Made by a program: the position numbers and the translations under genes. Under the pieces are notes generated by a model. That model was not told the origin of the DNA and did not search any database. It was given only the letters and a program-made list of their open reading frames with translations. From Argopecten irradians (lineage: Eukaryota > Mollusca > Bivalvia > Pectinida > Pectinidae): a stretch of 64,000 nt of DNA. How positions within the stretch are numbered: the first letter of the stretch is position 1; each line of letters starts with the position of its first letter. The stretch covers positions 7,183,620 through 7,247,619 of the forward strand of contig NC_091135.1 of NCBI RefSeq assembly GCF_041381155.1, read 5' to 3'. Positions 35,747-48,800 of this stretch are shown here, piece by piece.

Positions 35747-38700
35747 ATGTCCGTTATCATCCATAACCTACAGAGGTCAGTCAGACTGAATCTACGGGTC
35801 CTGGAGAGGGATGTACGTTATTTACGACGCTTGACGGGGTTGACTAGTTTCCACATGGGGATACAATGTGTTGACGATGACTCCATATCTGATGCGAATT
35901 TAACATATCGAGGTGTCGACGGACCGACAGACGTTCTGGCTTTCCCTCTTATAGATGTATGTATACTTACTATCAACACAATGGTACAATATCGCCATTT
36001 AAATATTGTTTCTGTTTCCTAGGCCGTTTTCGATTATACGGTTTGACTGGTTGGACCTAGTTGTTCGTTTATTAATTAAAGACTGATCTGGTGATTTTGT
36101 ATTGTTTTCAGATGAGCCTTAAAAGCCCTCCGTTAGGATTTATACTTGAAATAATGACTTTAACCAACGGTCGAACCGGTTGTTCCGAATAAACGAAAAC
36201 GGCCCTATATCTATTAGAAGTATCCACGTGCAGACCGATTGGATAAATTACCGTAACTATGCCAAAAACGCACTCGCAATGCTGACTTGGCCCCTAATTA
36301 TTGTTAGAGTGTGTACATTGTCTTTTTATTCGTTTGATTGGTGTTTCATTACAATTCTACAATAATACTACATATTTCTACAGTATTCTATCTAAATATC
36401 CGATAATATTAGTATAATATATCACTGGAGTTAACGGACTTTATTGTCAAAGGCTAACGATATATATACTGTATCTTGTAAATTTATTGGTTGTTCATAT
36501 GTAACTAGAATCGCTCATGTTTACAAAAAGTAACGTGTTGATAAAAGAACATACGACATATAATTAATAAATTTCTTTTCGTCCGAATTCACAGGGCATG
36601 GACCCAAATAAACCTTTCCCAGAGATAGCTGAGCCAGACAGGAGACTATTGGGAGATCTTATGTTGGGTATTCCTTATATACATAAACACGCTGATTTAC
36701 ACCGAGAACAGCTGGAGGAGACACTTAGTGTAAGTAAAGTTCTATATTGCATGTTCTTCTATTCATTATTTTAGGGAAATTGTAGTTAATGCCATTATCA
36801 TTTAGGTTCAAATTGTTGTCTTTACATGTATATAGGCAGTTAGTCCGCTAAACCTGCCTATATTATTAGGTTTTTTTTTAAATTATTTTTTTTTATATTA
36901 GGCAAAAAAAAAAAAAATTAAAAAAGCCTAATAATATAGACAGGTTTAGCGGACTAATAGGCAGTGTCATTTGAACACATTTCTTTATTTAAAAAAAAAA
37001 GTTTATAGTTTAGGGGGGAGGAGGGGGGTCAAAAGAGATCCCTGCTGAAGACTGTATAACGTATAATTTCCTTATAATTCAAATTTAAAAAAATGCACCC
37101 TGCAGGGTGCTGTTTTGAGTCCTCCTTATTTCAAATTTGCTGACTTGAAGAAATAGTAATTGTGTGGTGTTTACGTTATCGTAAGTAAAACATATACATC
37201 GATGTCTTACTGCATAGTAAGATGCAAAATTTGATTTACCTTTTGATAACAAACAGTCAAAAATGATACTATGGGATTTCCACTATTCCCAATTTGTAGC
37301 ATATATGGTTTTCAGGGGATGAGTATGTAGGTACATGTATGTTGATGGAGTAGATAAAAGTCATTAAAGACAGTTGTTTCTAAAGTGCACTATACATGTA
37401 TACAAAATATGCAATTTAACTATACTAAGCTCAACTCAGACAAACTGACGTTTATGCTCAGCTGAAATAATACAAATGTGTTTATTTAAAATTTAACGGT
37501 AGATACTATTAACTTTAACGGCACCTTAAAACAAGCCGGTAGTTAAAACATCCACAACCAAAACAATTATTAGCAGATAACATAGAGTTATGGTCTATAT
37601 TTCAGTTTGTCCCGGGAAATGCCTTTTTAATTAGAAAAATTATTGCAAAACGAAACTGACTTGTTTCTCAGACAGGTTCCGAACATTCTTGATGATATTT
37701 TAAAAAATCAAGAACAACAGGGAGTTAGTGAATATTCGTATTTAATATTATAATCTATAAAATTAATATTATACATATCATAATATAAAGAATAGGTATG
37801 TAGAGGTTCTTATTAAAATGGCGGTCAAGAAACGTAAACACAATTCTAAAAGAGTTCATTATATGCGCCATGAATCAATCGTTTCTGCATTTGTTGACTT
37901 CCAACGTCAGTACAACAGAACGAATGTCTGATTACATGTGTCCATCACATTTTAATTGTAATTGAATTGTTCGAAAAACATCATCGTGGTATCCGTTTGT
38001 TCGATCACGCGCTGTAACTGCTGATGACTGGGGAGCCGGTGACGTCATTTCTTACTTTACGCTAAAAATAAACAAATAATCGTAAATATTTTCATAAAGA
38101 ACATAAAAGTTTTGACAAGTTTAACTTTTATTAAAAATTGTAATGAACTTCAATTTGAAATTTCAGTAGTGGTTTTGCTTTGAAAATCTGTTGTCAATCA
38201 ATCAATTTAACATACATTATAGTAGCATTTAAGGTACGTTTATCAATCCAAGTAATCGATAATAGACATCGTTCAATAGTGATCTCCTTTAATTGGTATA
38301 TGTATAGTGTTGATATGTATATAATTTACTGATAACACTAATTAAACTTAGGTCCTAGACCGTACATATCTCAACCTTACATTCGAATATCAATAACTTC
38401 AACAAGTACAAAAAATGTAGTCATATATGGAATGTTGTTCAGGCAAAGCTACATGTACTTACTGAAAGTATAATGTCGTGTAGCGATTTCGTCGGCCTAT
38501 ATTTCTTCATAACATTGTACCACCCAGTTTCTGTAATGAAAATTAGTATCGTCAAATCGATGTTGTAAATACACCAATATATCTAGAAGAATTAATTAGC
38601 AAGCTTTAAGTGTTAGAAAATAAAGGACTGGTGACATCTCCTTGAAGTACACCTAGGGATGTTTTAAAGAAAGATGTTTTATCTATGACCTTTGATTACC

Positions 38701-41700
38701 GTCAAAATACCAATAAAAATGTAAGTTGTTGTCTGGATTTTTTTGAACTCCTCTGTTATTTAGCAATGATCTTAACAGCTGTTTGCGTCTATTAGAAATT
38801 TCGTCCACTTATAGCTTCAACAGATTTGAAATTATGACGACGGACGAACTTTTTACTAATTAGAGGTTTAACACACGAAGGAATGGTATAAAACATAAAA
38901 TATCGAGATGAAGATTGCATACCGTTTTCGGTTTTGGAGTAATCTTTCTTGTAGAAGAGCTGGTGCCATATTTTGTTCCGATTGTCGCTTTTCTCTCTCA
39001 GTTCTGTTTTCTCTTTTTCCATGATCGGGAAACTGCTTAGAGCCGTTTTGGATTCTGTTAGAATATATATCAATTTACAATATATATTCACATTTGTTGT
39101 ACTAATCTATTATTTCATGAAGAACAGAAATATTACTATCCTTGCAGTTCCAAAACAAACATATTTGTAGCAGACATGGTATTATTGCGAACAAAAAAAA
39201 AGGTTTCTTGAATGAAGGGCATGGAGTATACATGTGCTACTGATTGAATATAATTTCCGAGACGCTTATGCGTATGTGTTGAACCTTACCTGGTATATCC
39301 GGGAGATATTTTGACCAGGCGGAAGTCATCATTTCCTCTCTAGTAGCGGGAGCAGGAGGAACAATTGAAGCTGAAAAATCGATATAAGTAAAATGTTAAG
39401 AGCAACGCATCCAATAAAATCAAACTTCAAACCTAAAACAAATCACATTATCTCTGAATTTCGTGAACTTATTGTAACGACTCATTATGATTTATATTTT
39501 GGTTGCCGCTTTTTGTGTTATCAAATCAAAATCAAAATGATTATTTTACTTTCGTTTTGAACATTTATGGGATTGCCTAGATTTTCGGTGTCCTTTTAAT
39601 CTACTTACGATGATGGAAGCCTTTCTGTGGACTAGGTGCTATGTGCTTCAGTTTGATGTAAATTGAACTTTCCATAAAGCCTTCAAAATGACAAAAAAAC
39701 AATTGATGTGATTGAGATAGATCCAAAGGATTTATACATCTAACAATTAAAATGCATATACATGTATATATGTGTGTAAATCCTCCATGATAACACAAAA
39801 CAAATTGTAAATGAGAAATATAGGATAATGGCGGCACCTGCACAGTCTGGATCAAAGAGCATGTACAATATGTATATAGCGCTAAGTCATACACAATGTT
39901 ACTTTTTTTACTTAGAGTGAACTTTTGAATTATATATGGTCATTTTCTTTCTTGCATAATTAAAACAAGATGACAGCCTACAGGTAAATAGATAATAAGA
40001 AGTAGATGTTTGTTAATTTTCTATTCACAGGTATGAACATCTTCAAAATAAGTGTTTATGGGCCTGATGTGAACATTTCATATAACCTGGATATGACATC
40101 ATTTGATTCTACAACCTATTTGATTTAGTTCGTGCTAAGAAATACATTTTATTGGCCTACCTGATAAATATGGAAGATGTCGTGCCCATTCTGGGGTCAT
40201 CAGGTCATTTCTACTGGCCGGGGGAGGATGGATAATGACACCTTGAAAATAATCAAACAAAATATATAATTGATGGGATATCTGTTACAGGCAAATCGCA
40301 GTGAAACGTTAATGGTACAAATTAATAATACTTTTCAGATATAGTTATACGCGAGTAAATGTTGTTTTTCGAATTAGTGTTTTAATCCACCATATGCAAT
40401 TTCGTTTAAAATAGAGTTTGTAAATATCCAATTTAAATCTCCATTATCAGTCATTTTTAGTGTTAACTTAATTTTTTATCTTTCTTTGTGAAATAATTTA
40501 CATAACGTTCAGTACCAAACATTAGAGTTGAATAACCCTGAAGTCAAACTTACTACTGTTGTAACCGGTCTGTGGGTTTGGTGCAATTTGCTTCAATTTG
40601 ATGTACTCAATTCTCATCAGAAATTCGGCTGAAAACAAGAAGACAAATTCTGATAATTGTAAGATATATATGTATTACTTTTACGACCGCCGTGTAAAAT
40701 TGAAACAGATTTTAGAGTTACCGGATGCAGAGGCCAAACTGTCATTTTATACACTATGGCGTGTATTGGCCGACATAGCGCAAACATGCAATATACCACG
40801 TTTTTTCAATACAAAAACACTCAACGCGTCGCATAGAACGGATGGAGATATCATATGATAGTAATTAAAACCAACCCTTATTGACTTACCCGTACTCTTT
40901 CTGAAAGTCTTGTCCCTGGTAAATGAGTCTAAGAAATTTCTAAGACGTTCGTCCAGTATATCTCTAGATTTGATTTCGTCGATTTTTGCCAAGAATGCGA
41001 TTTCTGTGTTAGTCTCAAAACCTGCGACAAGAAAAACTGGTTAAGAGAATTCTAGCAGTTCACTGATACAATTTTATAAGCGGAAAGTACATGTCGAGTA
41101 ATTTACACAATATGCACCGTAGGTTATTGATAACAAAACAAAAGACACAGAAAAAAACAAAAGAAATAAAAGATATGTAAACGTACCGACACAATAAGAT
41201 TTGGGCGCAAAACCGATTTTGAACAAGTTAGCGCAACGACGTATTTGTGCATTTACATGGTATTTACGTGTTTATATTGCACACAATACGCTAAAATATG
41301 ATTACCACTAAAACATGGACGTTACAGTAATTGCATTTCAATCAATCTATGTTGATTAATTTGAATAGGTATCCGTTGATATATATATATATATAACAAT
41401 TAACAAATACGTATAATTACACAGTACAAGTACTCGAGACAATAACTCACCTTCCATAGTGGATACAGTTTGATGTAGCTCTTAATTTCGTTGATAAAAC
41501 ACTATTAAAACAATACCGCAGATGAATAGCGTGCAGCGAGTATCTGGTTGTGAAGCAGCTTGAAGTTGACGTAACAATTCAACACGGGATCTATGACGTC
41601 ATAATAGCTAACATAACAGTGACGTCATAGATATGGAGATAACTCACTACAAGCAGATTGGTACAATTTATGAAAAATTAGCATGCTTAAGAATTCTAAG

Positions 41701-44700
41701 TATAGTCATTTAACTGTAGGAGATACCCGTAGAAAAGTATAAATCGAATTAATCTGCACAACGTTTACAATTTCATTATGATAGTTATATAAAGATATAT
41801 CTAATTTCTACGCTTATTAATACATGTGAAATCTAAGGTAAATAACTGAAAATTTGCATGATTTTGGAACACCGTACACATTTTGTTTTCTTTAAACCTA
41901 CCTGAACTTGACCAACCTTATGCCAATAGCAGAATGAGCAAATTTGTATATGTAAATCTTGCGGATTTTTCGATGATTTTGCTTGAATCCGCGTCATTCC
42001 ATAGATTTTATTTCAAGCAAAGCTAGCATTTCCGCGCCATTGAGACACTTCCGAAGGATCCCAATTGTTTTCCTTGTTCTAATCCATTATAGCTATGTTT
42101 ATTTTTCAAAACTTTAAATATCAAAGAAACACAATTTAACAAAACATGACAATTTATTGACTCGGTCCCTATCCGGGCCTCGAACTCACGATCTACGGCA
42201 CCCAATCGCCTAGCCAAACATACCTGCGCCTTCTACCACTGCGCCACATCAAAACTTTGAAACTTACATTGATTTCTCCATATTGAATAGAGCAATTTTA
42301 GAATATGTTTGGTTTTTAATTCTAAATAGAGATTACCCACTTATTGAAAGTATTTCCCGGGGTCAGGCCGTTCTCTGTAATGGGATATACAGAGGGGGTA
42401 ATATCTGTCAAATAATCATGTACATATCAAATTCCATGTGCAATTTTCTTTTGGTATCTTGTTGTTGACCAAAGACACATGGTTGTCATGAATCTTTCTT
42501 GGATTACTGTAATTGAAGTTTTTACAGCATTATTCATGTTTGTTCAAATTGCGAATACAATTGAAACTTTGTTGCGTGGCCTGTAACGCCGTAAAGCTGA
42601 TTGTGTTATATCATTTGAACATAGAAAGCAAATACGCGTACGGACATGGACACAATAAGATCCTTGCTGAAGAGCTTATAACGTATAATTTCTTTTTATA
42701 TTATTGAATTGATTTAATTTTAAACATTTCATCCAGCAGGGCGCTGTTTTGAGTCGTCCTCCTTTACTTTTAGTTTGCCAACTTAAGGAAATAGTAATTG
42801 TGTCGTGTTTATGATAAAGTAAAACATATAAATGTATGTTTTACTGGTAAAATGCAAAAGAAATATGTAATTGATTTATGCTCAGCTGCAATTATACAAA
42901 TGTGTTTTTAGCATATAACGGTACATTGTAGATACTAAAGACCATAGAACCAAATGATTTTCCGTAGATGACAATATTAACGTTTGCCACTGTCCAGGTT
43001 AAATGAAGTTTTTAAGTCCGGTTATTCATCACTAATATCGAATGCACCATTAATACCCAATCAGCAGGCTCCGAAAAATTCACCTCTCTATGTAATCTTG
43101 TGCCCAAAAGGGGATTTCCAGAAATTTATTTTTGGTTTAATTCTGCGGTCACTACTATTACTTTTGACTGCGTTAGAAAACAATCGTGAACGGGAAGTTC
43201 TTCTTCTAAAACCAAGTTAATGGAACGATCCAAAACGAAAATAATAATGAGCAGATTACATAGACTGAACTCTTCGATCTGGTCTATATATGAGTTATTC
43301 CCGGCCATTGTCTTTTTAATGAGCAATTATTACGAACCGAAACTGCCTCGACTGTCGGTTAAGTTCCGAAAATGCTTGGTATTATCATAAACAGAAACAA
43401 CAAGTAGTTCGTTAATATTTGTCTTTAATATTGTAATCTATAAAATTAATACAATGCATATCAAAATATGAAAAATAGATCTGTACAGTTTCTTATTAAA
43501 ATGGCGGACAAGAAATTAAACATAAACACAATTCTAAAAGAGTTCATTATATGCGCCATGAATCAATCGTTTCTGCATTTGTTGACTTCCAACGTCAGTA
43601 CAACAGAACGAATGTCTGATTACATGTGTCCATCACATTTTAATTGTAATTGAATTGTTCGAAAAACATCATCGTGGTATCCGTTTGTTCGATCGCGCGC
43701 TGTAACTGCTGATGACTGGGGAGCCGGTGACGTCATTTCTTACTTTACGCTAAAAATAAACAAATAATCGTAAATATTTTCATAAAGAACATAAAAGTCT
43801 TGACAAATTTAACTTTTATTTAAAAAATGTAATGAACTTCAATTTGAAATTTCAGTAGGAATTTTGCTTTGAAAATCTGTTGTAGTAGCATTTAAAGTAC
43901 GTTTATCATCCAGGGAGTTAATCCAAGTAATCCATAATAGACATCGTTCAACAGTAATATCCTTTAATTGGCATATGTATAGTGTCGATATGTATATATT
44001 TTACTGATAACACTAATTAAAGCGAATAGTCGGGCAAAGGAAACCAGTCTTAATGCGTCCTTTGGCGTTCCAAAAGTCATTGTATACCATAATGATGGTC
44101 AAGTTCTGCTTACGGTGTCCAGTTTTGACCACTGAAATTATGGGGAAGCCCCGTGTAAATTTAGCACAGTTCTAAATATAAATTCGCCTAACTCTTTGAA
44201 AACGAGACTGCGTGGATATGTCAACACGATATGTTAAGAGTGAACTGCACTGATAGCCCGTCGGGAAGACGTATTGGGATGCCTATAATATATATTAATT
44301 TCTTCGCATACACAGCGATTTTGATGGGAGATTTTATTTTTCTATTGCATAAGAATTTACACTGGATATATTAACACCATTTTTTTACCGACTTTAGCCT
44401 TTGTTTGTCCGACTATTCGCTTTAAACTTAGGTCGTAGACCGTACATATCTCAACCTTACATTCAAATATATCAATAACTTCAACAAGTACAAAAAAAGT
44501 GTAGTCATATCTGGAATGTTGTTCAGGCAAAGCTACATGTACTTACTGAAAGTATAATGTCGTGTAGCGATTTCGAGGGCCTGTATTTCTTCATAACATT
44601 GTACCACCCAGTTTCTGTAATGAAAATTAGTATCGTCAAATCGATGTTGTAAATACACCAATATATCTAGAAGAATTAATTAGCAGGCTTTAAGTGTTAG

Positions 44701-45788
44701 AAAATAAAGGACTGGTGACATCTCCTTGAAGTACACCTAGGGATGTTTTAAAGAAAGATGTTTCATCTATGACCTTTGATTACCGTCAAAATACCAATAA
44801 AAATGTAAGTTGTTGTCTTGATTTTTTTTAATTCCTCTGTTATTTAGCAATGATCTTAACAGCTGTTTGCGTCTATTAGAAATTTCGTCCATTTATAGCT
44901 TCAACAGATTTGAAATTATGACGACGGACGAACTTTTTACTAATTAGAGGTTTAACACACTTCAAATAAAGGAATGGTATAAAACATAAAATATCGAGAT
45001 GAAGATTGCATACCGTTTTCGGTTTTGGAGTAATCTTTCTTGTAGAAGAGCTGGTGCCATATTTTGTTCCGATTGTCGCTTTTCTCTCTCAGTTCTGTTT
45101 TCTCTTTTTCCATGATCGGGAAACTGCTTAGAGCCGTTTTGGATTCTGTTAGAATATATATCAATGTACAATATATATTCACATTTGTTGTACTAATCTA
45201 TTATTTCATGAAGAACAGAAATATTACTATCCTTGCAGTTCCAAAACAAACATATTTGTAGCAGACATGGTATTATTGCGAACAGAAAAAAAAGGTTTCT
45301 TGAATGAAGGGCATGGAGTATACATGTGCTACTAATTGAATATAATTTCCGAGACGCTTATGCTTATGTGTTGAACCTTACCCGGTACATCCGGGAGATA
45401 TTTTGACCAGGCGGGAGTCATCATTTCCTTTCTATTAGCGGGAGCAGGAGGAACAATTGAAGCTGAAAAATCGATATAAGTAAAATGTTAAGAGCAACGC
45501 ATCCCATTAAATCAAACCTCAAACCTAAAACAAATCACGATATCTCTGAATTTCGTCAACTTGAAATTGAAACGACTCATTTATGATTTATATTTTGGTT
45601 GACGCTTTATGTGTTATCAAATCAAAATCAAAATGATTATTTTACTTTCGTTTTGAACATTTATAGGATTTACCTAGATTTTCGGTGTCCTTTTAATCTA
45701 CTTACGATGATGGAAGCCTTTCTGTGGACTAGGTGCTATGTGCTTCAGTTTGATGTAAATTGAACTTTCCATAAAGCCTTCAAAATGA

Positions 45789-45824
<36 letters not shown>

Positions 45825-48800
45825 GTGATTGAGATAGATCCAAAGGATTCATACATCTAACAATTCAAATGCATATACATGTATATATGTGTGTAAATCC
45901 TCCATGATAACACAAAGCAAATTGTAAATGAGAAATATAGGATAATGGCGGCACCTGCACTGTCTGGATCAAAGAGCATGTACAATATTTATATAGCGCT
46001 TAGTCATACACAATGTTACTTTTTTTTACTTAACGAGTGAATTTTTGTATTAAATATGATAATTTTCTTTCGTGCATAATTAAAACAAGATGACAGCCTC
46101 CAGGTAAATAGATAATAAGATGTAGATGTTTGTTATTTGTTAATTTTCTATTCACATGTATGAACATCTTCAAAATAAGTGTTTATGGGCCTGATGTGAA
46201 CATTTCATATAACCTGGATATGACATCATTTGATTCTACAACCTATTTGATTTAGTTCGTGCTAAGAAATACATTTTATTGGCCTACCTGATAAATATGG
46301 AAGATGTCGTGCCCATTCTGGGGTCATCAGGTCATTTCTACTGGCCGGGGGAGGATGGATAATGACACCTTGAAAATAATCAAACACAATATATAATTGA
46401 TGGGATATCTGTTACAGGCAAATCGCAGTGAGACGTTAATGTCACAATTTAATATATCCTCTTCAGATAAAGTTAAACGCGAATAATATTGTTTTTCGAA
46501 ATTAGTGTTTTAATGCAACATATGTAATTCCGTTTTAAAACAGAGTTGGTAAATATCCAATTTAAATCTCCATCTTTCTTTGTGAAATAATATAGATAAC
46601 GTTCACCAAACATTAGAGTTGAATAATCCTGAAGTCAAACTTACCGCAGTTGTAATCGTTCAGTGGGTTTGGTGCAATTTGCTTCAATTTGATGTACTCA
46701 ATTCTCATCAGAAATTCCGCTGAAAACAAGAAGACAAATTCTGATAATTGTAAGATATATATATGTATTACTTTTAGGGCTGAAACGATTATTCGAATAA
46801 TCGGAGGCGATTAGATTAATGAAGCTAATCGCTGATAATCGATTAAAGATTTTATTAATCGTTAATCGTAACATGCATAGCAAGTGCATTGTAAGCTAAC
46901 TAAACACGTTGACAGATCATGGATTTCTGAGTAAGCCATTCCGACTGGAGTTTCATCTCTTTATGTACATGTTTTGAACTCAACAAAGCATATATGATGT
47001 GAGAAATACTTGTTAAATTACGTCTCTGTGGAAGTTAAAGTCATTAATCAATGAAAAAGTGGATGTAATGAGAAAGCTTGCAACACGCTGTTCGCCAATT
47101 TTCACTAGCGATCGACTCCATGTTGTTACGTCACGGAGGCCTAATCGCCGCCGGGACGCTCGGGAGCGGAAGGAGCAGTAATCTTGAAACATTTAAATTT
47201 TACTATTGCATGTGTTTATCATATAAAAAGAATGTTTTTATTCATATTCTAATTGAAGACAAGAGTTTTTGATTTATTTTATTTTTTTGATCACGGAAAT
47301 AAAAAAGTTCATTGACGAAAATTTGGTCATGTCGCTCCCTGGCGATCCAGATTTGGTTTATTAGGCCTAGTCGTACGTGTGAAGGTCACGTCAAAACAGC
47401 GGGTTAGCAGACTTGATTTAAACGATGTTACGGAAGATGATACAGGAACGGAATTCAGAGCTTATTTGGGATAAAACACGTTTTGTTTTGTCAATAAATC
47501 TATTCTTATTTGTTGGTAGGCTTATACTATGTAAGGCTTGTGCTCTGTCATATCGTACAGTAGGTGTTATGATTAGTTTGATAACAAAACATGGCGGACG
47601 TTTTCAGTAGTCAGTAGTGAAACAATATAGTTGCCTTCAATTCAAACGATTAATCGATTAGTAATCGATTACATGTGAATGAATAATCGAATACAAAAAT
47701 TACTAATCGTTTCAGCCCTAATTACTTTTACGACCGCCGTGTAAAATTGAAACAGTTTTTAGAGTTACCGGATGCAGAGGCCAAACTGTCATTTTATACA
47801 CTATGGCGTGTATTGGTCGACATAGCGCAAACATGCAATATACCACGTTTTTTCAATACAAAAACACTCAACGCGTCGCATAGAACGGATGGAGATATCA
47901 TATGATAGTAATTAAAACCAACCCTTATTGACTTACCCGTACTCTTTCTGAAAGTCTTGTCCCTGGTAAATGAGTCTAAGAAATTTCTAAGACATTCGTC
48001 CAGTATATCTCTAGATTTGATTTCGTCGATTTTTGCCAAGGTGGCGATTTCTGTGTTAGTCCTAAAACCTGCGACAAGAAAAAAAACATGTTCTAGGTTA
48101 AGTTTCGACCTGATCGTATTCTCAATCTCCAGTTCAAGAAAAACTGATTAAGAGATACAATTTTATAAGCGGAAAGTACATGTCGAGTAATTTACACAAT
48201 ATGCACCGTAGGTTATTGATAACAAAACAAAAGACACAGAAAAAAAAAGAAATAAAAAATATGTAAACGTACCGACACAATAAGATTTGGGCGCAAAACC
48301 GATTTTGAACAAGTTAGCGCAACGACGTATTTGTGCATTTACAATTATTGCTGCATCTAAGACTTACAAAACATGGTATTTACGTAATTAGATTACACGC
48401 AATACTCTAAAATATTATTACCTCTAAAACATGGACGTTTACAGTAATTGCATTTCAATCAATCTATGTTGATTAATTTGAATAGGTATCCGTTGATATA
48501 TATATATATATAACAATTAACAAATACGTATAATTACACAGTACAAGTACTCGAGACAATAACTCACCTTCCATAGTGGATACAGTTTGATGTAGCTCTT
48601 AATTTCGTTGATAAACACTATAAATACAACACCGCAAATGAATAGCGTGCAGCAAGAATCTGGTTGTGAAGCAGCTTGATGTTGATAACAATTCAACACG
48701 GGATCTATGACGTCATAATAGGTAACATAACAATGACGTCATAATAGATAACATAACAATGACGTCATAGATATGAAGATAACTCACTACAAGCAGATCA

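Larger units (their letters stand above)
37035..42657. repeat. Tandem duplication unit 1 inside YBEY intron 2
   Basis: Begins near GATCCCTGCTGAAGA.. and runs in parallel with 42658-49650 over its whole length, exons and introns alike. The duplication joint is near 42657, where the unit's end (CATGGACACAATAAG) meets GATCCTTGCTGAAGAG, the start of the next unit. Unit 1 alone carries the SINE at 42116-42248. Confidence 0.9.

Noticed and set aside
36180-36365. Extra YBEY exon between exons 1 and 2
   Set aside because: Exons 1, 2 and 3 join in phase to the exact family length; no room for another exon.
42116-42248. A functional tRNA gene
   Set aside because: Clean target duplication and absence from the sister duplication unit identify it as a SINE.
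47078-47272. Open frame inside the hAT-type element as a transposase remnant
   Set aside because: No hAT dimerisation motif or DDE context; most likely chance.
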